DNA of 64,000 nt from Thermoplasmatota archaeon (GCA_023488885.1 JAMDDH010000037.1:1-64000), one strand, 5' to 3'. Shown: positions 35,301 to 44,635, numbered from the stretch's first letter. Notes: a model not told the origin generated them from the letters alone. A program made the numbers and translations.

Positions 35301-35591
35301 GGGTTCTTCTCGCAGGAATTCAGATGCACGAAATGCAACACCAAGTACAGGAGGGTCCCGCTGTCCGGGAAATGCTTCAGGTGCGGAAACAAAAGCATAT
35401 CTCTTACTATCCATAAGGGCAGTATAGTGAAATATATGGACGAAACGATCAAGATATCGAAAGAATTCAACCTTCCATGGTATCTGGACATGAGGATAGA
35501 GAACATTGTGAGAACAATCAGGGGAACATTTAATTTTGACGAAGAAGAGGCAGATAATTCTCTTCGCAGATTCATAGGTGAAGAGGCATGA
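32313..35591 (+). CDS. polC: DNA polymerase D large subunit (DP2)
   Basis: The 1092-residue catalytic subunit of PolD, the replicative polymerase of most archaea other than Crenarchaeota. The double-psi-barrel active site keeps its acidic cluster in RRNCDGDEDSIMLL. Zinc sites are visible as CTACG ... CHECG in the middle and CTKCN ... CFRCGN near the C-terminus. No intein interrupts it, unlike several homologues. The small subunit DP1 is not in this window. It overlaps both neighbouring genes by 4 bp. Confidence 0.95.
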   Translation: MNYQEKLELYTKGLWNQVNICYDIAKTARSLGRDVTDQVEMPLASDMADRIEELIEIRGIAGDIRNLAKTHSREEISIEISRKVAAMYEGEGKRKAVDKAVRVGLAILTEGILVAPLEGIADVNIEANTDGTDYVSVMYSGPIRGAGGTAQALSVLIADIVRRDLGIGSFKPTDDEVERYIEEVQAYNRLKHLQYLPSPDEIRQVILNSPVCIDGEGSEEEEVSGHRDMQRIRTNRIRGGMCLVLCEGLIQKSKKVLKHTAKLGLTEWNFLGKKDSGKEEDVDAKPKNSDKFLKDLVAGRPVFGHPGRPGGFRLRYGRSRVSGLAAASLSPASMFTLDRFVAIGSQIKVELPGKAAAVTPSDGIDGPMVLLKNGNHVRVDTQEEAENIFIEVEQITDLGEILISYGDFLENNHKLVPGSFNHDWWKLYLDEKGLKSRFWETIPDQFEAVELSRTHGIPLHPRYDYFWHDLQVKEILELRKEMASATLSGNTLIIRNMAVRQILINLGVPFTVEGNAIFIDEYYPLIVTLGLDVAENSIIEIERTIDESGPMPLVNSLSGIEIKPRSPTRVGARLGRPEKAGDRKMKPKVHVLFPVENYGDARRSLKNAGKNTTEGYDVEVCVRVCTACGLETPHPICHECGAMAKSSGKTKKIKIDLNGLMDRAIHRLNIEVPDKLEIKGVKKLMSRDKVSEPIEKGYLRALNDVSTNKDGTCRYDMSDIPITHFKAEEAGVTQEKLIQLGYRDELYHEIYPQDIIIPEASAKYLLNVCNFVDDLLMKYYGLAPFYRCRSKEDLIGQLIIGLAPHTSGGILGRIIGFSDASGCYAHPFFHAAKRRNCDGDEDSIMLLMDGLLNFSKEYLPSTRGGLMDAPLVLTVQLNPEEVDKEAMNVDTLWDYPLEFYSAADQGKSPSEIEELMMTMGIRLKQTGTIMGSGFSTRTGNINSGVLVCSYKSIVSMEEKIERQLSLARKIRAVDEDDVATRVLNSHFLPDMYGNFRGFFSQEFRCTKCNTKYRRVPLSGKCFRCGNKSISLTIHKGSIVKYMDETIKISKEFNLPWYLDMRIENIVRTIRGTFNFDEEEADNSLRRFIGEEA

Positions 35592-36367
35592 TAGGATCGC
35601 TTTTCGTGACCGGGCCTGCGGGAACAGGAAAATCAACGTTTTGCGCTGCATACAAAGACTGGCTGATATCAAACGATTACAGGGTTGCCATGGTTAATCT
35701 TGATCCTGGATCTGAATTCATTCCCTATGAGGCAGATGTAGACATCAGGGAGACCATATCACTGAGCCAGATCATGTCTGAATATAATCTGGGGCCAAAC
35801 GGAGCACAGATTGTTGCAGCGGATCTTATACTTGAGAATTTGGAGCCGATACAGAAATATCTTGACGAACTGGAAGATTATTACGTGATATTTGACACCC
35901 CCGGACAGATCGAGCTCTTCACGTTCAGGCCAGGAAGCCCGCTACTTGTGGACACACTCTCTGACAAAAAGGCTATGCTGGCCTTCGTTACCGATTCCGT
36001 TATAGCCAGTTCCCCTTCTGGTTTCATATCCCAGAAAATGCTTTATGGATCGGTTATGTCCAGATTCTACAAGCCAATGCTTTTTGTACTGAACAAAACC
36101 GACCTCATCTCCGACGAAGACCTTAAAAATATAATCTCATGGGAGGAATCACCTGACCTGCTTAACGATGCATTCATGGAAGAAAAACAGGAAATGGTGA
36201 AAGACTATTTCCTGTCCTTGCTGAATACGTTCAAGGAGACCCAGATGATCAGCAAGATATTTCCCATATCCTCACGTGAACTTTATGGATTTGAGGATAT
36301 CTACAGCGAGATGTCGTTGTTCTTTACCGGAGGCGCTGACACCGATACTATGTATCGCGATGATTAA
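35588..36367 (+). CDS. GPN-loop GTPase
   Basis: A 259-residue GTPase of the GPN (XAB1/Npa3) family. Walker A is GPAGTGKST near residue 9, and the defining insertion is LGPNGAQ near residue 74. FDTPGQIE is the G3 motif and NKTD is the G4 motif. Eukaryotic members assemble and import RNA polymerase II; the archaeal protein is a homodimer whose target is unknown. It overlaps the DP2 gene by 4 bp and ends the operon. Confidence 0.9.
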   Translation: MIGSLFVTGPAGTGKSTFCAAYKDWLISNDYRVAMVNLDPGSEFIPYEADVDIRETISLSQIMSEYNLGPNGAQIVAADLILENLEPIQKYLDELEDYYVIFDTPGQIELFTFRPGSPLLVDTLSDKKAMLAFVTDSVIASSPSGFISQKMLYGSVMSRFYKPMLFVLNKTDLISDEDLKNIISWEESPDLLNDAFMEEKQEMVKDYFLSLLNTFKETQMISKIFPISSRELYGFEDIYSEMSLFFTGGADTDTMYRDD

Positions 36368-36514
36368 CCTAAATTTATTTTATGTGAATTAAAAAATGCC
36401 GATTCCACACTTTTACCTTCGCAATTTAAAGCCTTCCCAAAATCGGTTTTAAAGGTTACGGTACAATAGGTAGCATTCAGAAAAATGTTTTAAGGTATCG
36501 CCGTTAATCCGTCA

Positions 36515-36754
36515 ATGGCAGTCAAGCATCACTGTATAATCTGCAGCTATCTAATTTACAGTGGGATGTACTGCTCAACGTGCTCCGCGGAGATAGCAAG
36601 GGCGAGGACCAGCGACGATGAAACCCTTGAAGAATGGCTTTTGAGGTCCAGGTTTTCCGTAACGAGATCTGAGTTCAGTCACGCCGTAAGGACTGCCACA
36701 CTGGAAAATTTTGATAAGGTCTGGTTCAAGCACGACGACAGGAAATTCGAATAA
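36515..36754 (+). CDS. Small cysteine-pair protein, unknown function
   Basis: A 79-residue protein with two CxxC pairs near its N-terminus (CIIC and CSTC, residues 8-23), which could bind zinc, followed by a charged helical region with DETLEEWLLRSRF. The start is ATG at 36515. A candidate AT-rich promoter lies about 30 nt upstream. It is small and lies between the GPN GTPase and sod with no obvious link to either. No family recognised. Confidence 0.5.
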   Translation: MAVKHHCIICSYLIYSGMYCSTCSAEIARARTSDDETLEEWLLRSRFSVTRSEFSHAVRTATLENFDKVWFKHDDRKFE

Positions 36755-36852
36755 GCGTTACGCACCAGTTGTAAGAAATAATTGCTCCTATTAATTCATA
36801 ATTGCTGTTAATTAAGTTTTTAAACCAGTAGTAAATGTTGAAAAGGTGAAAA

Positions 36853-37467
36853 ATGGCAGAGAACTGGCAAGCAAAAGATAAAGTGAAACCAAAAGGACTG
36901 GACGGCATTTCAGATCAGCAGGTAGAGTACCATTTTGAGACGCATTACAAAGGATACGTGAACAAGCTAAACGAGATCTGGGAGAAACTGCCGAACGCTG
37001 ACAGAAGCAAGGCTAACCAGAATTACAGTGAATTCAGAGAGTTGAAGCTTGAAGAGACGTTCAATTATGATGGGGCACTGCTTCACGAGATCTACTTTGG
37101 AAACCTCTCAAAAGACCATTCTGCTGTGCCGGAATCTTTTAAGAAGCACGTGGAAAAAGACTTTGGAAGTTATGAGAAATGGGTGGAGGACTTCAAGGCA
37201 ACAGGTATAGCGTTCAGGGGCTGGAGTCTCTGTGTGTTCGATCTCAACACCGGTAAACTGAGGAACATAGGCGCGGATGTCCATAACACAAACGGAATAT
37301 GGAATGCAATAGTAATCCTGGCCATGGATGTATACGAACACGCATACTATACCGATTATGGACCAAAAAGGGCACCATATCTTGACGCTTTCCTGAAGAA
37401 CGTAAAGTGGTCCGACGTCGAGGGAAAACTGCAAAAAGCACAGAAGATGTACGAAATCTTCAAATAA
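36853..37467 (+). CDS. sod: Superoxide dismutase (Fe/Mn type)
   Basis: A 204-residue Fe/Mn SOD that converts superoxide into oxygen and peroxide. Metal-ligand positions are visible in the segments EYHFETHYKGY, ALLHEIYFGNL and MDVYEHAYYTDYG. Whether iron or manganese is used cannot be decided by eye. A good ribosome binding site (aggtg) precedes the ATG, and an AT-rich promoter (gtttttaaa) lies 30-40 nt upstream. It points to life with oxygen. Confidence 0.95.
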   Translation: MAENWQAKDKVKPKGLDGISDQQVEYHFETHYKGYVNKLNEIWEKLPNADRSKANQNYSEFRELKLEETFNYDGALLHEIYFGNLSKDHSAVPESFKKHVEKDFGSYEKWVEDFKATGIAFRGWSLCVFDLNTGKLRNIGADVHNTNGIWNAIVILAMDVYEHAYYTDYGPKRAPYLDAFLKNVKWSDVEGKLQKAQKMYEIFK

Positions 37468-37498
37468 TATTTTTATAACACTTTACAGTTTGATATTA

Positions 37499-38164
37499 AT
37501 GCAAAAAGCCTCATCCGGAGTTAAAACAGCCCTCCAGGAGGCCCCAGTTCTTTTTCAAGTTAAGCAACTTATGGATTCTCCAGTGTCATTGGACATAGAA
37601 AAAAAGAGGATGGAATTCAGAACTGCAGGAAAGGGCTCAAAAGAGTTCCTCTTTGGGGAATTATGCTTCTGCCTTCTGACGGCAAACACTTCCGCCGAAA
37701 TGGGTGTAAGGACACAGCAGATGATAGGTATAGACGGATTCCTCAATTACGACGAGACGAAGCTGAGAGATGAACTCAAGCGCGTGAAATACCGTTTCTA
37801 CAACCTGAGAAGCAAATTCATAGTCGAATCAAGATGGATAGTCGATAAACTACCATCTCTGGTTAATGCCAGTGACACCTATGAGAGCAGGGAATTTCTC
37901 GTTCAAAATATCCGGGGACTTGGATACAAGGAGGCATCTCATTTCCTGAGAAACGTTGGGGTGTTCGACTTCGCCATTCTCGACAAGCACATATTGGGGA
38001 TGCTTAGAACCGAGAATCCGGAGCTGGAGATCAAGGCGACTTCAAGAAAGAAGTATCTCAATACTGAAGAGATCATTCTGGATATGGCGAGAAACATCAA
38101 CCTGGAACCGGGAATCCTTGATCTTTACATGTGGAAGATTGCAACTGGAAAGATTATAAAGTAA
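37499..38164 (+). CDS. N-glycosylase/DNA lyase, Ogg2 family
   Basis: A 221-residue 8-oxoguanine DNA glycosylase/AP lyase of the archaeal Ogg2 family, which repairs oxidised guanine. The helix-hairpin-helix motif is IRGLGYKEASHFLRNVG with the catalytic lysine at Lys144; the conserved aspartate is Asp162 in ILDKHILG. The region ELCFCLLTANTSAEMG is the typical N-terminal part. I chose the ATG at 37499 over a TTG at 37490. It lies between sod and the NAD(P)H-hydrate repair gene, giving a small block of damage-repair functions. Confidence 0.9.
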   Translation: MQKASSGVKTALQEAPVLFQVKQLMDSPVSLDIEKKRMEFRTAGKGSKEFLFGELCFCLLTANTSAEMGVRTQQMIGIDGFLNYDETKLRDELKRVKYRFYNLRSKFIVESRWIVDKLPSLVNASDTYESREFLVQNIRGLGYKEASHFLRNVGVFDFAILDKHILGMLRTENPELEIKATSRKKYLNTEEIILDMARNINLEPGILDLYMWKIATGKIIK

Positions 38165-38193
38165 ACTTATCTCTTTGTTAATGTTATACAATA

Positions 38194-39579
38194 ATGCTTT
38201 CATTCCTTGACGTAAAAAGGGCTGACAGGAACTATGGTTTTTTCTTCGGAGATCTCTATGGCCTGATGTTTAATGCCGGGAAGAGAGTGAGCGAAAAAAT
38301 AACGGACGAATTTGGATCCGGAAACAGGATTCTCATAGTCTGCGGAACGGGAAACAATGCCGGAGACGGCATGGTCGCAGCAAGACTGCTCTCGGAAAAC
38401 AACGAAATTTCCGTGTTCCCGGTCAAGGGTAAGGATTCACTGAGGAATCCGGAAAGTCGCAAGGCAGCAGGCAAGTATTCCGGAGAGATAATTGATCAGG
38501 AGCAATTCCGCCATAAACTTGGTGAGTGTGATATAGTGGTGGATGCTCTGTTCGGTTCCGGGTTCACGGGCACTCCGAAAAAGCCATACGACGAAATAAT
38601 CCGGACAATCAACCATTCCGGCAGGAAAATAGTGTCGATAGATGTTCCTTCCGGCATGGGATCAGATATTGCGGTAAAACCATACATGACCGTTACGTTT
38701 ACTGATCTGAAGGAGGAGATGACCGTTGAAAATTCCGGAAAGATATACGTTACAGATATCGGCATCCCTCAGAAGGTCTTTGATTATTGCGGACCCGGAG
38801 ATTTTGTATATTATAGGCAGGCAATGACAGATTCGCATAAGGGGATGAATGGAACGGTATCGCTGGTCGGAGGGTGGGCATTTCATGGCTCTGCAATATT
38901 CTCTGCCATGGGTGCCATCAGATCCGGTGCAGATCTTGTAAAGGTATTCTGTACATCGAGAAACTATGATATAATTGCCTCACACAACCCGTCAATAATC
39001 GTCAGGAACCTTGATGAACCGGAAGTTGTGCGTGAGGTCGGAAAAAGCGATGTGATAGTTATTGGCCCCGGACTTGGAAAAAATCAAAACCTTGATGGAG
39101 TGCTGGAATCGCTCGGGGATTATCCGGGCATAATTATTCTTGACGCAGAAGGCCTGGAAAAATTTGATTATGTAAGGGATATGTGCAAGGATTCCAGGTT
39201 TATACTGACACCACACAAAGCAGAGTTCGTGAAATTGACAAGTGAAGAACCAAATGCCGAAAATGCCTCTAAATTTTCCAGGCGGAAAAATTGCACAATG
39301 ATCCTGAAGGGGGTTGAGGACATAATCACTGACGGTAACAGAGTTATGTACTCTGCAGGGGGTAATCCGAGAATGACAATGGGAGGAACCGGAGATCTAT
39401 TAACGGGAATCCTGGCATCAGTATCTTCTCGTTGTGAAGATCCGTTCAGGGCGGCGTGCCTGGCCGCATTCATAAACAAGAAAGCAGGCGATATGGCATA
39501 TAGGCAGAGAGCTCTATGGTATGATCTGGATGATATGATCAACTTCATTCCGGAAGTTATGAAAATGTCCCTGGAATGA
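38194..39579 (+). CDS. nnr: Bifunctional NAD(P)H-hydrate epimerase/dehydratase
   Basis: A 461-residue fusion of NnrE and NnrD, which repair the hydrated forms of NADH and NADPH. The N-terminal epimerase (about 1-210) has GTGNNAGDGMV and DALFGSGFTGTP. The C-terminal ribokinase-like dehydratase (about 215-461) has PGLGKNQNL and TMGGTGDLLTG. A fused arrangement is common in bacteria and archaea. It follows the Ogg2 gene on the same strand by about 30 nt and may be cotranscribed. Confidence 0.9.
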   Translation: MLSFLDVKRADRNYGFFFGDLYGLMFNAGKRVSEKITDEFGSGNRILIVCGTGNNAGDGMVAARLLSENNEISVFPVKGKDSLRNPESRKAAGKYSGEIIDQEQFRHKLGECDIVVDALFGSGFTGTPKKPYDEIIRTINHSGRKIVSIDVPSGMGSDIAVKPYMTVTFTDLKEEMTVENSGKIYVTDIGIPQKVFDYCGPGDFVYYRQAMTDSHKGMNGTVSLVGGWAFHGSAIFSAMGAIRSGADLVKVFCTSRNYDIIASHNPSIIVRNLDEPEVVREVGKSDVIVIGPGLGKNQNLDGVLESLGDYPGIIILDAEGLEKFDYVRDMCKDSRFILTPHKAEFVKLTSEEPNAENASKFSRRKNCTMILKGVEDIITDGNRVMYSAGGNPRMTMGGTGDLLTGILASVSSRCEDPFRAACLAAFINKKAGDMAYRQRALWYDLDDMINFIPEVMKMSLE

Positions 39580-39758
39580 TTAAATGCCCAAACAATATTC
39601 AACTCAGGCGATCAGGAAATCCAATTCTGCCGGGAACAGGACTCCGGTATTCACGCCGGCTGAGGATGAAAGGTACAACTTCACGCATAAGCCTGGATAG
39701 GAATGTACTTCGGGTCACACAGGAATATTTAAGCCACGTAACCATGGTGAGGTAAATT

Positions 39759-41411
39759 ATGGAAACGGATGACCAATTACACAGGGAAAGGGACGAGGAT
39801 CCGACTCTGACTAAATCAGGCATTTATCAAATATTCAGGCAGAATGCGGAAAAGAACAAAAGTCATCCCCTGATAATTTATCACGGAAGGCACGTATCAT
39901 ACTACAACATTCTTTCCATGGTCGATTCCATGGCAGAATCCCTCAGCAAGAGATTCTCCATTGAAAAAGGACAGAACATTGGCATAGCTCTGCCTCTTAG
40001 CCCGCAATTCTTCATTTCCTTCCTCGCTGCCCAAAAGATAGGCGCAGTTGCAGTCCCGCTGGATCACGGAATAAACTCACACGAGCTTGAAGAAATACTA
40101 AGTATATGTGAAATAAAGGTTTTGATATGCGCTACTACGACTTCTCTTAAGATCGGCGGCAGTGCAGGAATTAGGGGCATTATACTTACCAAACTCCAGG
40201 ATTTCCTGCCATTTGAGAAGGCAGTACTGACAACTTCCAGATCAGGTTTCAGGAAATCATACTCTTTCCATGAAAGCATAGAGCTTGGAGATTTCAACGA
40301 CTTTATCTACGGACCCAAGGGTGAATTATCGGACGCAAACGCAGAAAACGAAGCAGCCGCCGCCATGATATTTTCTCCATCCAGAAACGGCGACTTGTCC
40401 GGGTTGATATTTTCAAGTTCGAACATTATATCATCAGCACGCGGAATATCTCGAAATCTATTGCCTGCGAAGGGACGTTTCAGGATAGCATCGATGCTTC
40501 CCGTTTTCACCGCGGCGGGCTTCCAGTTTTCGGTTACACTGCCAATATTCATGGGAGGCACAGTAATATGCACATTCGAACGTTCCAATTACGGGCGCCT
40601 CCTGAGATTTTGCAGCCTTTTTGATTGTGATTATATGATCGCGTCTCCGTATGACCTGAATCAAATGCTTGAGAACAAGGTCGCCAATCAGGGAATCAGG
40701 AGTCTAAAGGGTGTATTCTCAAACTCATATCTTCTCTCCAGAGAGGTCAGGGAAGCATTCGAAAAGAATTATGGGATTCCGGTGATTGAATATTACGGGA
40801 TTCCCGAGCTGCTCGGAGTCAGTCATATGCAGTCTGCGGACAGAAGCAAACGCAAACCGGGAGGTCCAGGATTACCTTTATCCGGTGTTGAAGCAAGAAT
40901 TATCGACGAATCCACAAAAGACATTATACAAAGCGGGTCCAGAGGTACCCTGCTGGTAAGGGGGCCGCAACTCATGATAGGATACTGTTCCGGTGCGAAA
41001 GATGGTTCCGAGTATTTCATAGATGGTTTTTTTGATTCCGGGGACCTGGCAAGGGTAGATCACGACGGACAGTATTTCATAGAGGATCGGAAAAGGGAAG
41101 CAATATCATCCAGTGGAATACTTGTAAGTCCACATGAGATTGAATCAGTAATTGCGACCGTTGAAGGAGTCAAGGAAGTCGCCGTAATCGGAATAGATAA
41201 CGGTAAGGGGAATGAAGAGATAACTGCAATAATATCCCCCGGGAAGACTAAAGCTACAAGTGAATCAAAACTCAAGGAAACATGTTCCATCCTGCTCTCA
41301 CCTTATAAAAGACCAAAAAGATATGACTTCAGAGATGAGCTTCCTAAAAGTATGGCTGGAAAGATTCTCAAGAGGCAGCTTCTTGAGGAAACGAGGAGCC
41401 GGAAATCCTGA
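39759..41411 (+). CDS. Acyl-CoA synthetase-like protein with a degenerate ATP-binding motif
   Basis: A 550-residue AMP-binding-superfamily protein. The C-terminal hallmarks are present: FFDSGDLARVDHDGQYFIEDRKRE (residues near 425-450) and the catalytic-lysine motif KSMAGKILKRQL. However, the A3 phosphate loop, normally YTSGTTGxPKG, reads IFSPSRNGDLSG at 204-215, with no lysine and a changed Ser/Thr/Gly pattern. Adenylation may therefore be weakened or lost, and the protein might use another ligand or be non-catalytic. A TATA-like element lies about 30 nt upstream (aggaatatttaagcc). Confidence 0.65.
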   Translation: METDDQLHRERDEDPTLTKSGIYQIFRQNAEKNKSHPLIIYHGRHVSYYNILSMVDSMAESLSKRFSIEKGQNIGIALPLSPQFFISFLAAQKIGAVAVPLDHGINSHELEEILSICEIKVLICATTTSLKIGGSAGIRGIILTKLQDFLPFEKAVLTTSRSGFRKSYSFHESIELGDFNDFIYGPKGELSDANAENEAAAAMIFSPSRNGDLSGLIFSSSNIISSARGISRNLLPAKGRFRIASMLPVFTAAGFQFSVTLPIFMGGTVICTFERSNYGRLLRFCSLFDCDYMIASPYDLNQMLENKVANQGIRSLKGVFSNSYLLSREVREAFEKNYGIPVIEYYGIPELLGVSHMQSADRSKRKPGGPGLPLSGVEARIIDESTKDIIQSGSRGTLLVRGPQLMIGYCSGAKDGSEYFIDGFFDSGDLARVDHDGQYFIEDRKREAISSSGILVSPHEIESVIATVEGVKEVAVIGIDNGKGNEEITAIISPGKTKATSESKLKETCSILLSPYKRPKRYDFRDELPKSMAGKILKRQLLEETRSRKS

Positions 41412-41561
41412 TGCGATGCTGGAGGTTGTTGCCAGCGTTAAATATTACACCAGCTGTCAACCGTCCGATAAATTCACTGTGATTTTTGATTGGCAATTAT
41501 CCAGACACCATAAATATTGCACCATGGAAATGTTTTTCAATTATCAATGTTAGCGGAGGTA

Positions 41562-44453
41562 ATGTCCAAATTAAGCACATCCAGAATTTTCAGGATGGTT
41601 GTGGCCATATTTTTGATAGTGATTATATTTGTCTCAGCCTTTCAGGTTAATAATGCTTACATCAATCATCCAGTTACAGAGAATATCATCAGTACTCCAA
41701 CAGGATATGTTCCGGTAGCGTTCAACGGACAGATTATTCCGGTAGGTTCTGACTACAACGGCAAAATGCACATTGATATAATATTCAATTTTTCAAATCA
41801 GAATGGATTAACGTCCTTCCTTTCAAATTTATCTAATCCGTCAAGTTCCCAGTATCACAAATACCTTACTGGAAACCAGTTTGATTCTATGTACGCTCCT
41901 TCCAGAAGCGTGTACGATTCTGCCGTATCATACTTCCAGCAACATGGAATGTACAATATTCACACATTCAGCAACAGGTTGACCTTATCCATGTACGGTT
42001 CTTCCCATAACGTCTCACTGGCGTTCCATACAAATATCACAACCGGCACGCAAAACGGGCAGTCAATCTACAGTCCGTCCGCGTCCCCGGAACTGCCTGA
42101 GTGGCTTTCCGGTTCGGTTAACCAGGTCATAGGACTTAGCAACGGCGCCACTATGTACATGAACCTGAAGGTAAACGGAATCCTCAATAGCTCAGCAGTG
42201 AAGCAGGATATATCCCCGCCTTTGAAGAATTATCCAGCACCGCAAACCCAGAAAGGAATTCAGTATATTTACGGAAGTGATCTCCAGGTTGCATACAATG
42301 AAACCGGCCTGTTCACCAAAACCTATGCGAAAGGTCAGGTCATAGCCACCGTTTTATGGGGTGGTTCAGACAATAGTTCAGGTAAACCCGTTCCCACTGG
42401 TCCGTATGACCCGGGAACTGTAAATTATTACCTTAACAAAACCATCCCACAGGGGGAACCGCTGCCTCACATATTTGGACTTCCGGTAGACGGCGCTTTT
42501 GCACCCGGTTCTTCCGCTCTGAGTGATACATCAGGTGCCGTTTTTGAAAACACTCTTGACCTGGAAATGGCAGGAAGTTTGGCACCGGGGGCATCTATTT
42601 ATAATGTGTATGGACCTAACGCCACTCTTGCAGATCTATCGGATGCAATGAATGCCATACTCTCAGCTCCGTCCTCATCACCGTTGTACAATGTTACCGT
42701 AATATCGAATTCATGGGGTTCGGGCGATCTTCTCAGCAATACATGGAATCAATATTTCAAGGAGTCCCAGGCAAGAGGCATAACTGTTCTGGCAAGCAGT
42801 GGAGACACCGGAGACAACAACAAAAGTTCTAAATATGTCGGAGGACCTGATTACGTCCAGTTTCCGTCTGCAGCAGCTTACAACAACTATGGCGTAACTG
42901 CCGTCGGGGGTACCAATCTTACGCTTTCATCGTCCCTGACCATAAGCAATGAACAGGTCTGGTACGTGCCAGGAAGTCATCCAATCGGATCCACCGGTGG
43001 AATAAGCTCAGTTTACCAAGAACCTTCATGGCAGAACAATTCCCAGGCAAACATAACACTGAAAGGACATGGTAGAGGCGTACCTGACATAGCCGCCATT
43101 GGAAACAACACCCTTGTCCAGTATAACAATACAACGGCCAGTGCCCTTTACATTGCATCCGGAACAAGCGTTTCGTCTCCAGTTGTGGCAGGTATCATCG
43201 CGGCGATGGACGCGAATCTTTCAGCTATAGGGGAACCTTCTCTCGGCTTCATAAACCCGGCAATATACCGGTTCGGATCTCAACAATATGATCCATCCAA
43301 ATATGGTAACCCTGTAAAGACACCATTTTTCGATATAACTCAGGGACGTAACTATCTGTACAACGCTCTAACAGGATACGATCTTGTCACTGGAATGGGA
43401 TCAATTGATGCGGTAAATTTCCTGACAGACCTGAACGGAGTACGGTACAATGTAACTTTCAATGAAACCGGGCTTGCACCGGCATCACCATGGAACGTAA
43501 CCATTTCTGGTCACAGTTACTCCTCCAGTACACAATACATTAATCTGAGCCTCACAAACGGAACCTATCATTTCAATGTTCCAACTGTCGGAAATATGGT
43601 GGCAAACCCTGTCGCAGGGACATTCAACGTCACCGGAAAGCCTGTAGTTGTGAATCTGAGCTTCGTAAGAGGATACGAAGTCAACTTCACGGAGCATAAC
43701 CTCATCAACGGGACGCAATGGCTAATCAATGCATGGAATTACTCCGTTTCATCTTCCCACCAGAAAATGACTCTTATATTTCCGAATGGAACATTTGTAT
43801 ATCATGCGATATCATTGGATCCAAACTACAGGGGATATTATGGTAATTTCACTGTAAACGGGACCGGAGTAAATGTCAGTTTCAATTTCACGCTTGGGAT
43901 TTTCAATGTAACTTTCATCGAAACCGGCCTTCCAGTTGGTCAGGAATGGAAAGTACAGCTTCCCAACGAGACAAAAACTTCTACAGGCAATACGACCATT
44001 TTCACTCTGTTTGGAGGATATTATACATTCAACATTCTTCCAGCTGGAAGGTATATTTCCAACAATACCGTGGTTAGCCTGAATACCAATGGCGAAAATC
44101 AGACAGTATACCTGAATTTCAGTTACGGGTACTTTATAACATTTGTTGAAAGTGGCCTGCCTTCAGGGTCTATGTGGGAAGTTAACATCAACAATTACGT
44201 CCTGAAAACGACAAATACAACAATATCTATTGAAGTCCAGAACGGAACATACCATTATGTTGCATCCGCTGTATTAGGAAACAAAACACTGATTGGTTCA
44301 GACAACGTGACGGTCAAAGGAAGCAATCAGACGGTGACCCTGATTTTCCAGAAGATCAGGTCACAGGCAGGTACTGAAATACTGTATGCGGCACTTGCAG
44401 CTCTTGGCATCGTTATGTTTATTGTGGGTCTCATGCTTTACAGGAGAAAATGA
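41562..44453 (+). CDS. Secreted sedolisin-family (S53) acid protease, membrane anchored
   Basis: A protein of about 963 residues. A signal/anchor helix (about 10-28) is followed by a pro-kumamolisin domain (about 30-200) and a catalytic domain with Glu329 and Asp333 in ENTLD, the oxyanion Asp415 in ASSGDTGD and nucleophile Ser536 in SGTS. About four repeats of roughly 75-85 residues follow, starting like VTFNETGLAPASPW and VTFIETGLPVGQEW, rich in Asn-x-Ser/Thr. A C-terminal helix with a basic end anchors it. Sedolisins work at low pH, fitting an acidophile that digests external protein. Start ATG at 41562 or 41547. Confidence 0.9.
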   Translation: MSKLSTSRIFRMVVAIFLIVIIFVSAFQVNNAYINHPVTENIISTPTGYVPVAFNGQIIPVGSDYNGKMHIDIIFNFSNQNGLTSFLSNLSNPSSSQYHKYLTGNQFDSMYAPSRSVYDSAVSYFQQHGMYNIHTFSNRLTLSMYGSSHNVSLAFHTNITTGTQNGQSIYSPSASPELPEWLSGSVNQVIGLSNGATMYMNLKVNGILNSSAVKQDISPPLKNYPAPQTQKGIQYIYGSDLQVAYNETGLFTKTYAKGQVIATVLWGGSDNSSGKPVPTGPYDPGTVNYYLNKTIPQGEPLPHIFGLPVDGAFAPGSSALSDTSGAVFENTLDLEMAGSLAPGASIYNVYGPNATLADLSDAMNAILSAPSSSPLYNVTVISNSWGSGDLLSNTWNQYFKESQARGITVLASSGDTGDNNKSSKYVGGPDYVQFPSAAAYNNYGVTAVGGTNLTLSSSLTISNEQVWYVPGSHPIGSTGGISSVYQEPSWQNNSQANITLKGHGRGVPDIAAIGNNTLVQYNNTTASALYIASGTSVSSPVVAGIIAAMDANLSAIGEPSLGFINPAIYRFGSQQYDPSKYGNPVKTPFFDITQGRNYLYNALTGYDLVTGMGSIDAVNFLTDLNGVRYNVTFNETGLAPASPWNVTISGHSYSSSTQYINLSLTNGTYHFNVPTVGNMVANPVAGTFNVTGKPVVVNLSFVRGYEVNFTEHNLINGTQWLINAWNYSVSSSHQKMTLIFPNGTFVYHAISLDPNYRGYYGNFTVNGTGVNVSFNFTLGIFNVTFIETGLPVGQEWKVQLPNETKTSTGNTTIFTLFGGYYTFNILPAGRYISNNTVVSLNTNGENQTVYLNFSYGYFITFVESGLPSGSMWEVNINNYVLKTTNTTISIEVQNGTYHYVASAVLGNKTLIGSDNVTVKGSNQTVTLIFQKIRSQAGTEILYAALAALGIVMFIVGLMLYRRK

Positions 44454-44635
44454 CTATAACGTCAAATTACGAACCTGGCAGTTTCATAGCGGAGCAGTTG
44501 CAGCACTCAACATTTCCTACATTTTCGAATTGTTGCAGAGGTGGCAGTTAAATATGCAGCCTTGGAAATTTTCAAAGGGCAAAAGTCTAAAAGTTCATTA
44601 ATTTTTAATACATCCTACTAAGGCAGGTGTCGAAT

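Noticed and set aside
32313-35591. Intein in DNA polymerase D large subunit
   Set aside because: The protein has the usual length for an intein-free DP2, and the conserved NCDGDED region is uninterrupted.
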